DNA from: Bacteroides neonati | GTDB taxonomy: Bacteria > Bacteroidota > Bacteroidia > Bacteroidales > Bacteroidaceae | Direction of reading: 5' to 3' | Length of the DNA: 64,000 bases | NCBI RefSeq assembly: GCF_000499785.1 | Contig: NZ_HG726024.1 | Location: 151,276-215,275, forward strand | Part shown: in pieces, positions 8,833 through 16,886 of the stretch | Layout: each line of letters starts with the position of its first letter | How positions within the stretch are numbered: position 1 is the first letter of the stretch | Made by a program: the position numbers and the translations under genes | The notes under the pieces: model-generated | Seen by the model: only the letters and a program-made list of their open reading frames with translations | Told to the model about the DNA's origin: nothing | The model's database searches: none

Positions 8833-9693
8833 CTATAAATATTTATCTCTAAACCAATTCGGTTCTTCTTTACGGGCTTTCCGCTTAATAGAAGATAGGG
8901 AGGATGGATATTGTATCGTCTTAGCTAAAAATACCGCGCCAACAATTTCAACATTAAACATAGCCAATTCTTTTATATGTTCCCGTAAACTTTTACCAGT
9001 GGTGATGACATCATCCACCAATATAGCTTTTTTGCCTATAATATCAGAATTGACTACAATATTCGAACTCGCAGTAATGTTGTCTCTATCCGTAGATAAA
9101 TGTTTGCTATCTCTTTCATTAAGATAAGTGACACTGAATAATTGAGGGTTCAGTCCATCAACAAAAGACAGTGCTTTGGCCAGGCGTGCAAAACGAGCCA
9201 TGTATTTTCCCTTTGAGCTGCATGGCATAAAGAGAACCAATACGTCTTCTTTTAACTCCAATCGAGAAATGGCATCTTTGAACTGTCCGGAACAAGTATC
9301 TTTTCCATCCTTGAAAGAATAGACGGCTTGCGTAAACTTCCTTTGTTGCCAGCTACTAAAGTCCGAGTATCTTGATGGGATATAGTAATCCACAAAAATA
9401 CATGGAATTTTATGGTGTGCAACGCCATTGCTAATAAGAAAAGGTGTGAGAGGCTTCTCTTGCATAAAGTTTTCTATATTGGCTATCACATAAAATTTCT
9501 CTGCTTTTTCATTGCTGGCCAGTAAAGAATTTCTGTACCCCCAAATACGCTCTTCTTTGGTCTTAGCATGTTGCCCCACAACGAAGAAAGCATTAGCTGC
9601 TTTATTTCTCCAATATGTCTTTATCTTTCCCATGAAAGAAATAATGAATAAGATTGCAGGGAAAACAATACTCAGAATCAATTCATCCGTCAT
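8833..9693 (-). CDS. Membrane-anchored phosphoribosyltransferase-family protein
   Basis: Residues about 5-22 form one hydrophobic helix (ILSIVFPAILFIISFM), followed by a cytosolic region. Near residues 220-235 is a PRPP-binding loop (AILVDDVITTGKSL), the signature of type I phosphoribosyltransferases (ComF/PRTase fold). The segment VLVLFMPCSSKGKY is the preceding beta strand with the flexible-loop region. A membrane anchor on such an enzyme is unusual, and the substrate cannot be told. The downstream neighbour is the degraded restriction-modification gene and the upstream one is AbiE, so it belongs to the cargo block. A second, soluble PRTase is encoded on the same element at 32451-33017. Confidence 0.7.
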   Translation of the reverse strand: MTDELILSIVFPAILFIISFMGKIKTYWRNKAANAFFVVGQHAKTKEERIWGYRNSLLASNEKAEKFYVIANIENFMQEKPLTPFLISNGVAHHKIPCIFVDYYIPSRYSDFSSWQQRKFTQAVYSFKDGKDTCSGQFKDAISRLELKEDVLVLFMPCSSKGKYMARFARLAKALSFVDGLNPQLFSVTYLNERDSKHLSTDRDNITASSNIVVNSDIIGKKAILVDDVITTGKSLREHIKELAMFNVEIVGAVFLAKTIQYPSSLSSIKRKARKEEPNWFRDKYL

Positions 9694-9696
9694 ACA

Positions 9697-10566
9697 TCAA
9701 CCTTTTAGAAATTCCCAATAAGGTTTCAACCATTGAGTAATGCGATTCGTTACTTCTGCAAATGACACGGTCGGTTCATATTTTATTTTCTTCAAGAAAG
9801 CATTCCAACGCTGATTCAATTCAGTATCTTGAGCAAATTTATCAGAAAAAAGAATATGATTTTCCGAATAATGAGTATCTCTGTTCTCAAAAGTGGCGCG
9901 GATAGCCTCTTGAAGCAGTATATCATCAAGTGATTGGGTTGAACAAATGCGATACAAATCAAAGAAATCTTTCATTCGACTGTTGAAAGTTGTACGCTCA
10001 ACCATTGTTTGAAACTTCTCTGCAACTACTGTCTCCAGGGAATAAGCCATAATGTTGGTTGACGGGAAATCAGCCAACAATATAGGATAGTCCAATTCTT
10101 CTGGTTGCGGAATGATAATATCTCCAAATCCTATGTCCATGTAAATGGATTGACGGATAGAATCAAGTGTCACTATCAGTGAAACACGGATACCTGGATA
10201 TTCCTTCTCTACTGTGATTGTATCTGCTGTAAGTGTGTCCGCGTGGAAATGTACACCGTCTGTCTCATACGGAATATCACATATAGAACGGAATACAGCT
10301 TTAATATTTTCCAGATCATTGGATATACGGTCGCCCATGAAATCTATATCCAATGTAGGACGGGCTGCGAAACGGTCGTATGCGTAAAGGAGGGCACCAC
10401 CTTTGAGGACAAAGTGAGTGCGATATTCGCTTAATGAAAGACGGAAAAGGAGTCTTTCTTGAAAATAACGTGTTACCAACTGCTGATAACGAATGTTTTC
10501 TTGTTTCGCAAGATTGAGCAACCGAGCTTTAACCGATTGACCATAATTAGGCGTATGGGTATTCAT
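9697..10566 (-). CDS. abiEii: AbiEii-type nucleotidyltransferase toxin (type IV toxin-antitoxin)
   Basis: Residues about 50-80 carry the nucleotidyltransferase signature: LKGGALLYAYDRF, then PTLDIDFMGDR, where the DxD aspartates bind metal. Downstream, VVAEKFQTMVER and KDFFDLYRI are typical of the AbiEii/AbiGii family. These toxins transfer nucleotides to target RNAs (tRNA in characterised homologues) and cause abortive infection or growth arrest. The ATG overlaps the stop of the antitoxin gene by 4 bp, the normal order for AbiE systems. Length (289 aa) is normal for the family. Confidence 0.85.
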   Translation of the reverse strand: MNTHTPNYGQSVKARLLNLAKQENIRYQQLVTRYFQERLLFRLSLSEYRTHFVLKGGALLYAYDRFAARPTLDIDFMGDRISNDLENIKAVFRSICDIPYETDGVHFHADTLTADTITVEKEYPGIRVSLIVTLDSIRQSIYMDIGFGDIIIPQPEELDYPILLADFPSTNIMAYSLETVVAEKFQTMVERTTFNSRMKDFFDLYRICSTQSLDDILLQEAIRATFENRDTHYSENHILFSDKFAQDTELNQRWNAFLKKIKYEPTVSFAEVTNRITQWLKPYWEFLKG

Positions 10567-11132
10567 AATTGTATTTCCAAATAACGTCGCAAAGATGTCA
10601 GAACTCGTAGTTGTTCCGCATACGTGCGCAAAAGTTCAATATTTCTGCCGGAATCTTTTAGATAGGAAGATAGCACTTCTGCCATTACATCTATGCCTAT
10701 CTTATTCCGATATTTAATAGCATCACAAACACACCGTTCTTTATTATAGATACATATTTTAAAATCCTGTATCTGGATTTCAGTGCATCCTATAGAAAGT
10801 ATATTCGCATTCTGGTAAACAAGCTGAATATCCGGAAAGTCAGGAACTACCACTTTGCGGTCACGGTTAATAGCAATATAATGAGCGGATGGAATCTGGG
10901 TAGTCATTCCATAGAAATTCCATGCTGAATAGAGGCAGAGTATTCCGCCAGGAACGATTTTTTCTATGTCTATCATCGTATTGACCAAAGCATCTTCTGT
11001 CGCATAGACACCACGCTTCAAACGGGTTACTTCACCCTCTTTTGTTGCATGGAGCAACTTACGGTACGTTTTTCTATCCGTATCGCAAGACTTTATAAAT
11101 CCATCTTTCAGCATATCTTTATTTGTTTCCAT
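10563..11132 (-). CDS. abiEi: AbiEi-type antitoxin / transcriptional regulator
   Basis: The open frame runs to 11198, but a perfect TAnnTTTG box (TATCTTTG on the - strand, 11150-11157) lies inside that extension. The ATG at 11132 (METNKDMLKD) is therefore the better start. The first ~60 residues look like the AbiEi winged helix (DRKTYRKLLHATKEGEVTRL, then KRGVYA), followed by the C-terminal domain (GGILCLYSAWNFYGMTTQIP; YNKERCVCDAIKYRNKIG). AbiEi represses its own operon and neutralises AbiEii. It is translationally coupled to the toxin gene by an ATGA overlap. Confidence 0.8.
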   Translation of the reverse strand: METNKDMLKDGFIKSCDTDRKTYRKLLHATKEGEVTRLKRGVYATEDALVNTMIDIEKIVPGGILCLYSAWNFYGMTTQIPSAHYIAINRDRKVVVPDFPDIQLVYQNANILSIGCTEIQIQDFKICIYNKERCVCDAIKYRNKIGIDVMAEVLSSYLKDSGRNIELLRTYAEQLRVLTSLRRYLEIQL

Positions 11133-11149
11133 TACTAATTGATATGGCA

Positions 11150-11157
11150 CAAAGATA
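11150..11157 (-). promoter_or_regulatory. Bacteroidetes -7 box for the abiEi-abiEii operon
   Basis: The - strand reads TATCTTTG, matching TAnnTTTG. It sits about 18-25 bp before the ATG at 11132, leaving a very short leader. No clear -33 TTTG was found at the standard spacing. Confidence 0.45.
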
Positions 11158-11295
11158 CCGCTAATTTTTAGATATGCGGTAGTTTCATTCCAAAACATTC
11201 ACTTGTTAACTAAAAAAAGACCTACTCTCACGAGCAAGCCTCTTCTGCAACTGTTTTATTTATTACGAAAAAAGTTATTATTCGAATGTTGTTTG

Positions 11296-12711
11296 TTATT
11301 TAAAGAACAGCATCACAGAAGTGTGTCGGTTGGCTTCCTTCGGTGTATAGGTATCAATCCCTCCTTTATTGACCTCTGAGATTCGATTTTTATCAATGCC
11401 CCGATGTAACAACTGTGAGTAAATATATTCGGAACGGCTGGCTCCTAAACTACGATTAACATCAGATGTTCCGGTAGCACTATCAGCAGCTCCACAAACC
11501 CTAATACTCAGATTGTATTGTTTTGCAATCCTGGCAATCTCATCCAAGTTGATCAATTGAGAAGCATCCGTAAGGTGATTTGTTCTCAACTCAAAGAAAA
11601 AGAAGATAGGTGCGCCTATGCAACTTTTTCCTTTTGACAGATCGGAAAGATAACCTTGTAATGATGATTGGTATTCGGAAGAACTTCCAAACTTGTAATT
11701 TTCTGTTAAACTTTTGCCTTGAATAGAATCACCGCTGAGTGAATCACCTGGCCACTGAATACCCTTCAATCTTGAGCGAAGGGAATTAAGTCCGCTGTAA
11801 TCGTTTTTTGGATAAAGTTTCTTTGAGAGGTTTTTCTTTTCCTCATTCTCTGAACGATTCTTATACAAATCAAGTAATCCTTCAATCTCCAGAATCTTTT
11901 TCAATTCAGCGATTGATTCCGCATCCTCATTATGTTGCTTAGCCAACAGTGAATTGCAATCGCTTAACGAAGAGGCATACTCAATCAACCATTCATTCTG
12001 CCTTATATAAGGACTGGCATCCACCACTCTTTTCCAGCCTACCTTTCCAATGGAGAAAGATAGGCCGGCTGTGAGGTTCATCAGATTATCACCGAATCTA
12101 TTGGAAACGCCGCGACCATCAAAGTTCTTAAATGTAGTAGTGCCGCCAAGTTCCATAATCAGGTGAATCCTTTGAGTAAGGCGATATTGCCCCATCACGC
12201 CATAAGAGAAGGCAAAAGGACTGTTCCCATTATTCTCGTTATGTATGATGCCAAGTCCTGCATAGGGAACAATCTTCCATTTGGGCTGGTCACGGATATT
12301 GTAATGGTGAGACAATACATTCCACAAAAAATCAGCATGTACACTTTTGTATGATTGGGTATGCAGCAAGCTGTTTTTAAGTTTGAATCCCTGAAAGGAA
12401 ACTCGACCGCCAATGGCCGGCGTGAACCATTTTCCTCCCGAAACAGATAAAGTAGGCTCTATCCGGTCGAACAAATCAGCACAACCTAACGGAGAACCGA
12501 CAAATGCGGAAGCTCCACCGGAAATGCTCAAGAACCAATTGCCATTCCATATCCTCGCAGAAGTTATATTTTCAAGGTAGGACGGTTCAATTGGTTCGAG
12601 CATCTCCAAAGAAGCATTATGAACAACAAGACTATCTAAAAGGTGTGCATTACCAGCTTGCGCGTTCAGCGACAAAGCGAGTGGTAAAATCAAAACTATT
12701 TTCTTTATCAT
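11296..12711 (-). CDS. OmpA-family outer-membrane protein
   Basis: A signal peptide (MIKKIVLILPLALSLNAQAG) is followed by a beta-strand-rich region (about residues 50-225: WFLSISGGASAFVG, PYAGLGIIH, HLIMELGGTTTF, NLTAGLSFSIG), which looks like an outer-membrane barrel. A polar linker follows. Residues about 365-470 form an OmpA peptidoglycan-binding domain (IRVCGAADSATGTSDVNRSL, then GASRSEYIYSQLL). Such proteins recur on Bacteroidales conjugative elements, perhaps for surface anchoring of the transfer apparatus or surface exclusion. No close partner is evident; the next upstream gene is the relaxase, 136 bp away. Confidence 0.8.
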   Translation of the reverse strand: MIKKIVLILPLALSLNAQAGNAHLLDSLVVHNASLEMLEPIEPSYLENITSARIWNGNWFLSISGGASAFVGSPLGCADLFDRIEPTLSVSGGKWFTPAIGGRVSFQGFKLKNSLLHTQSYKSVHADFLWNVLSHHYNIRDQPKWKIVPYAGLGIIHNENNGNSPFAFSYGVMGQYRLTQRIHLIMELGGTTTFKNFDGRGVSNRFGDNLMNLTAGLSFSIGKVGWKRVVDASPYIRQNEWLIEYASSLSDCNSLLAKQHNEDAESIAELKKILEIEGLLDLYKNRSENEEKKNLSKKLYPKNDYSGLNSLRSRLKGIQWPGDSLSGDSIQGKSLTENYKFGSSSEYQSSLQGYLSDLSKGKSCIGAPIFFFFELRTNHLTDASQLINLDEIARIAKQYNLSIRVCGAADSATGTSDVNRSLGASRSEYIYSQLLHRGIDKNRISEVNKGGIDTYTPKEANRHTSVMLFFK

Positions 12712-12847
12712 TGTAATCTTAGTTTTAAATACGAAGCAAAGAAACTGTATCTAAATGGAGTGAAGAAAGGTTCTGCTTCCAATCAATCTGTATTTAACCT
12801 GCGTTCTGCTTTTGAGTAAAAATCATACCTGTTATCATACTCAGAAA

Positions 12848-14305
12848 CTATCTTCGGATATTCTTGCCACTTGGCTTCATCATCCGATGAGCCATCATCA
12901 GACAACGACGTGCCCAAGCCCGGTCATCCTCATCATCCTTGCGTCCCCAAGGGAGATCGCTTCCTCCTCCACCTCCTCCGTGTCCTTTCGCAAAGTTGGT
13001 CGCCTGATCCACCAGATTGGCATATAAGAATATGGCACATTTGATAATATCTTCGCCTCGTTCCGCCATATCTTGTAACAAGGAATCGTCCAATGATTCT
13101 TTCGTTCCAAGGCTGAGAGTTGGCAAAATCAATTTGAAATCTCTGATCAGGTCATCCAAAAGTACATCTGCCAATCTAAAGCGTACCTGTTGGGTCAGAT
13201 TGGATGTCGAAAGCCTAAGCTGCTGCTGGTATTGTTCTGTCATATCCTTCGCCTTGTCTTTAAGGCTTTTCAACTCATCCAACTGTTCATTGGCTTGTTC
13301 CAGTTTTGCCTGTTTGTCCGCCAAATTATCCAATACTTTTTGAAGGTCATTATCCAGTTTCTTGATTCGTTCATGTAACTCTTCGGAGTTCCCTTTGCCG
13401 TTTTTCAATTCTTCATTAACAGCGGCAATTTCTTTCTCCAACTCATCTTTTCGCTGTTCCAAATTCAAGGTCATCGTGGTGAGACCCTTGACTCTCTTTT
13501 CCGCAAACCGGATATCGTCATAGAGCTGTTTGAGTATTTTCTTGTTCTCCTCAATCTGTCCTTCGAGGGTGGTACACTGACCGGACAGTTCACGCTTGTA
13601 CTCTTCCGTTGTGCGATGTTTGGCACCGCTCTCGGCAATACTGTCTCCACGCTTCAGTCCCCACTTCTCATTTACCTTGGCTAGTTCATCGTGAAGAGCC
13701 AGCATGATTTCCTTGTATTCATATTTATCCTTGCCGGCAAACATTTTTTTGAAGGCAAATTTCTTGTCCTTGTCTATTGGCAAAAGAGTCATGTGAATAT
13801 GTGGATTGGTTTCATCGAGATGTACAATGAAGGCGACAATGTTCTCCTCGCCCCATCTGTCACTTGCAAATCTGTACATATCCTGTGCCCACCGTTCAAT
13901 ATCCGAGCTTCGTTTTATGTGAGAATTGTCAGCACCCTGTGTAAGATCCACCTTTTGATTTCCGAAAGCTATTTCAAGCATGCGCTCACGAGTACCGCCA
14001 AAAATGAAATTGACCACCGTCCGGTACTTAGGTTTTTCCCGACCTTCATTAGGATCTTTGATGCCACGTTCTGCCAAGTTCTCTGCCATCAGTTGAGGAA
14101 TGCTTTTACGCTTATCGACGGAGGAAACAATCCCTCCCTTTTTAATCTCAAAATTGAGAGGCTCACGGCTGCGGTCATAGTTCCCGGTGGCAGTTGCATT
14201 GTTCCAGCCCTTCTCCGACCACTTACGCTGATGCTCGTTACTTTGACCAACTGTTATCCCTTTCGAGGCACGAATATCCATTACCTGTTTCATTTCTTTC
14301 GCCAT
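12848..14305 (-). CDS. MOBV-family relaxase (Mob/Pre type)
   Basis: The catalytic histidine cluster HLDETNPHIHMTL (about residues 160-172, near 13796-13830) fits the HxDExxPHxH motif of MOBV relaxases. The N-terminus RASKGITVGQSNEHQ is the usual Mob start. The open frame extends to 14392, but those 29 codons read through an oriT-like inverted repeat, so I use the ATG at 14305. Residues about 235-360 are a long coiled coil (LEQRKDELEKEIAAVNEELK), and the C-terminus has a Gly-rich stretch followed by charged residues. The enzyme nicks oriT and pilots the DNA strand in conjugation. The dyads immediately upstream (14344-14450) are the probable target. Confidence 0.85.
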   Translation of the reverse strand: MAKEMKQVMDIRASKGITVGQSNEHQRKWSEKGWNNATATGNYDRSREPLNFEIKKGGIVSSVDKRKSIPQLMAENLAERGIKDPNEGREKPKYRTVVNFIFGGTRERMLEIAFGNQKVDLTQGADNSHIKRSSDIERWAQDMYRFASDRWGEENIVAFIVHLDETNPHIHMTLLPIDKDKKFAFKKMFAGKDKYEYKEIMLALHDELAKVNEKWGLKRGDSIAESGAKHRTTEEYKRELSGQCTTLEGQIEENKKILKQLYDDIRFAEKRVKGLTTMTLNLEQRKDELEKEIAAVNEELKNGKGNSEELHERIKKLDNDLQKVLDNLADKQAKLEQANEQLDELKSLKDKAKDMTEQYQQQLRLSTSNLTQQVRFRLADVLLDDLIRDFKLILPTLSLGTKESLDDSLLQDMAERGEDIIKCAIFLYANLVDQATNFAKGHGGGGGGSDLPWGRKDDEDDRAWARRCLMMAHRMMKPSGKNIRR

Positions 14306-14343
14306 ATTTTTTAGTTTTTTTCCACAGCTTGCTGCCTCGTTAG

Positions 14344-14450
14344 AGCCTATTCTCCCATTGCAATTTTGCAAATGGGGTATTAGGCTACCCACAGAATAAA
14401 TTCTGTGCCTGAAAAGGCAAGCCTTGTGCCCTACAAGAGGTCAAGACCTC
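14344..14450. other. Candidate oriT / relaxase-operator: cluster of inverted repeats
   Basis: Directly upstream of the relaxase ATG are four dyads. (1) A 43-bp imperfect inverted repeat at 14344-14386 has outer arms AGCCTA/TAGGCT and inner arms CCCATTGCAA/TTGCAAATGGG. (2) A perfect one, ACAGAAT-AA-ATTCTGT, lies at 14391-14406. (3) AAGGC-AA-GCCTT lies at 14414-14425. (4) GAGGTC-AA-GACCTC lies at 14437-14450. MOBV relaxases act on inverted repeats next to their own gene, so this is the best oriT candidate in the window. The nick site is not assigned. Confidence 0.5.
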
Positions 14451-14558
14451 CGAAGCGAACATCCTACCGAAGAGGGAAGGATAATGGCTTCATGAGGCTG
14501 TATTTTGCTAAAGCGGGGCATTCTGTTTTTTGTTGAGATGACAAGTCTGCGGTAGTTT

Positions 14559-15362
14559 CTATTTTTCATCTTCAATGGGTGCGGACCGGAGTATCGTTCC
14601 GTAGTGCGCAAAGATTACGTCCGATAACTTTTTGACTTCAGCTGGAAGTTCGGACAAACACGGTTTGAGGATCGGACTTTGAGCACTTGAAAAAAGAACG
14701 CCACCCAAAGAAAGCAGGTGCCAGAATTCAATGAAGTCATGGTGGCAATGCTCGGTAAAGAGTGTGGCGAGTGCCCCATTCACAGCGGGCTGTTCCGGTA
14801 TAAGGTTGGAGTGACTCAGGATGATATGCGAAATAAATTGGTGAAGCCGTTTCCCTGTATCCGCTTTGCCATCTGACATTTGCGGTTTGAATAGTTTGTC
14901 GGTATCCTTGAAAAAATCGACACCCGAAGAGAGCATCTCTTCTACACTAATATATCCACTCAGCCATCTGACAAGTCGCTGTTCATCTTTAGTGAGCAGA
15001 ACCTCATTCTTATCATGCTCGGACGGCTGGGTACAACGCATGGTTATCACAAAGAATTTGCCCTCTGATAACATATCAGCATAATTCATGGCAACCAACG
15101 TATCGAGAAAGGACTTGACTGTCACCCTATGCCAATTCCATTTTTTTGCAAGACCGGTGACAGTCACAGTAAACTGTCCTTGATGCAAATGAACGGTGGT
15201 ACCGAACCGGGTTTCTTCCGATTGGGTCTTTTGGCTCATCGCCATGTTCATCAGCTCACAGAAAGCATCCAATTTCGATGCCCGGTCTGTACTTCTGGGA
15301 CGAAGATAATCAAGCAGAAGTTTGTCTGCCTTTATCTGGTAATCTGCAATAATTTCACTCAT
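14559..15362 (-). CDS. Mobilization-region protein of unknown function with winged-helix-like segment
   Basis: The 267-residue protein has a segment around residues 60-95 (GQFTVTVTGLAKKWNWHRVT, then VKSFLDTLVAMNYA) that looks like a winged helix-turn-helix used in replication or mobilization initiators. The rest is mainly helical and not recognised. It reads in the same direction as the relaxase, with the dyad cluster between the two genes, a place often taken by accessory mobilization proteins. DNA binding near oriT is a reasonable guess. No membrane segment or signal peptide. Confidence 0.6.
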   Translation of the reverse strand: MSEIIADYQIKADKLLLDYLRPRSTDRASKLDAFCELMNMAMSQKTQSEETRFGTTVHLHQGQFTVTVTGLAKKWNWHRVTVKSFLDTLVAMNYADMLSEGKFFVITMRCTQPSEHDKNEVLLTKDEQRLVRWLSGYISVEEMLSSGVDFFKDTDKLFKPQMSDGKADTGKRLHQFISHIILSHSNLIPEQPAVNGALATLFTEHCHHDFIEFWHLLSLGGVLFSSAQSPILKPCLSELPAEVKKLSDVIFAHYGTILRSAPIEDEK

Positions 15363-15559
15363 GGATGTTATCTATTTTAATAATTATGTTTTGATCCAAA
15401 ACGTGGGATTGAAAGGAATGGTGACTGACAACGAACTGCTGTGAATGTCTTGTTGGGGCATGTCTATCATGCGAAAGAAGTTTTCCAAACAATCCTATTC
15501 ATTGATAAAACCTGATGCCTTCATGTGACAGTCAATTGCCATCGAAAAAAGAAATCCAA

Positions 15560-16066
15560 TTAACAGTCATTCCATTCGTAATAGAAGTGTCGTATTTCTC
15601 TTGGCTGCTCCATTATTTCCTTGTGATAATCAGGATATGAAATTCTCTCCCGCACTTTTCGTGAGGGGTAAAATATCGCTCCGAATAACAGAATCTCTAT
15701 CGTGACGGCTGTCGAAAAGAAGAATGGAACAAACAGGCAGACTATGGCAATGATGGCACTGACGAAAAGCGTTCTTTTGCTCTGTAGGTAATAGATGATA
15801 CGCTCTGTTAAACGATGGGAGAACAGAAAGATAAAGGCGACCGATGAGGGAGCCAGGTCATACACGCTTTGGGCTATATTGACATAGTTGAAATGAAACA
15901 GCAACAATATCAGTAGTAGCATGAGTGTATAGAACTTACGCCAGCTATGACGACAGGCCATGTGTACATAAAATTTAGTCATTCTCTTTCCATCTGCTTT
16001 GTAGTAAAACAGGGAAATCAGGAGTACTAATACGGGTAATAGGATATGTATGCTATTTGTAATCAT
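15560..16066 (-). CDS. Multi-pass membrane protein, unknown function
   Basis: The open frame reaches 16162, but the ATG at 16066 (MITNSIHILLPVLVLLISLF) starts directly with a membrane helix and lies 5 bp after the stop of the upstream gene, so I use it. Four hydrophobic segments are visible (IHILLPVLVLLISLFY, LMLLLILLLFHF, SSVAFIFLF, LFVSAIIAIVCLFVPFFF), then a charged C-terminal tail. No family recognised. It is the last of four genes read from about 18,026 down to 15,560. Confidence 0.6.
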   Translation of the reverse strand: MITNSIHILLPVLVLLISLFYYKADGKRMTKFYVHMACRHSWRKFYTLMLLLILLLFHFNYVNIAQSVYDLAPSSVAFIFLFSHRLTERIIYYLQSKRTLFVSAIIAIVCLFVPFFFSTAVTIEILLFGAIFYPSRKVRERISYPDYHKEIMEQPREIRHFYYEWNDC

Positions 16067-16071
16067 TTCTG

Positions 16072-16422
16072 TTATTTTTCTAATTCTAAAATAATATGTC
16101 CAAAAGAGGCTTCCTTGATGATAGCTTCCGCATCCGTATAGAGAAGTTGTTCTTTCCGGCAACGCTTTCTGAAGGATGCGTTTTGACTTAACGTTCGTAT
16201 GGCATTGTCCAGCATAAATTCAGGAATACGCCAGCAGTGGCCTTTCGGGTAATTGTAGTTAGACCATTTGGCAACCAGACACAAAACCCGGCTCTGAACG
16301 GGGTAAAAGCTTCCACCGGTATGGAAACTAAAGGTTTCTTCTGCACTGGCATCCATGACATCCACCCATGTATAAGTGGCGTGTATAAGAGTGACCAATT
16401 GATGATATAGCTCCGTCTTCAT
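16072..16422 (-). CDS. Hypothetical protein (116 aa)
   Basis: A soluble 116-residue protein with no recognised domain, starting 6 bp after the stop of the upstream gene and ending 5 bp before the next. The tight spacing supports a real operon member. It contains an aromatic-rich centre (LVAKWSNYNYPKGHCWRIP) and a basic helix (NASFRKRCRKEQLL). Function unknown. Confidence 0.6.
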   Translation of the reverse strand: MKTELYHQLVTLIHATYTWVDVMDASAEETFSFHTGGSFYPVQSRVLCLVAKWSNYNYPKGHCWRIPEFMLDNAIRTLSQNASFRKRCRKEQLLYTDAEAIIKEASFGHIILELEK

Positions 16423-16428
16423 ATCATA

Positions 16429-16875
16429 TCAGATAAAATCCCGTAGCAGTTCATCCATTTTGCGGTTATAAATGAACCGCCCACGCTTGTTTGTCTCTAC
16501 CAGCTCATTACGTAACTCAACGCCCATGACCTCCAATGACGAATACAGGGTAACGTAAAGGGTGTCGCACCTGCAACGCTCATCTGCGATGGCATTGATT
16601 TTATACATGTGCCCAAAATGTGGGTTAGAATACGCACAACAATGATGACCAAAGATGGTATCTTCCGAGGGGATGTGGTGGTATAAAAGGATTAATTCCA
16701 TCTGATCCTCCAGCTCGTCAATCAATTCCTCCAATAAATACTTTTGAGGTAAAGAGAATGTTAGCAATGTGCTTTCATCGGATAACTCCGCTCCCTGAAA
16801 AAGAGTTGAGACAATAAGATTGGGCATTTCCAAAGAAGCCAACATGATGAAACGTTCGATATGTTCCTGTTGCAT
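16429..16875 (-). CDS. Hypothetical protein (148 aa)
   Basis: A soluble, mildly acidic protein of 148 residues. It has an acidic helix (LLEELIDELEDQMELILLYH) and a Cys/His-rich middle (GHHCCAYSNPHFGHMY; DERCRCD) that could bind a metal, though no classical zinc-finger spacing is evident. It lies 11 bp from the upstream lipoprotein gene and 6 bp from the next gene, so it is part of the same operon. Function unknown. Confidence 0.6.
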   Translation of the reverse strand: MQQEHIERFIMLASLEMPNLIVSTLFQGAELSDESTLLTFSLPQKYLLEELIDELEDQMELILLYHHIPSEDTIFGHHCCAYSNPHFGHMYKINAIADERCRCDTLYVTLYSSLEVMGVELRNELVETNKRGRFIYNRKMDELLRDFI

Positions 16876-16886
16876 ATGGGTGTGGT

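Noticed and set aside
13691..14314. 207-codon + strand frame opposite the relaxase
   Set aside because: Shadow of the relaxase catalytic region; the relaxase motifs are unmistakable.
14306..14392. N-terminal 29-codon extension of the relaxase
   Set aside because: It translates an inverted repeat, and the next ATG gives a standard Mob N-terminus.
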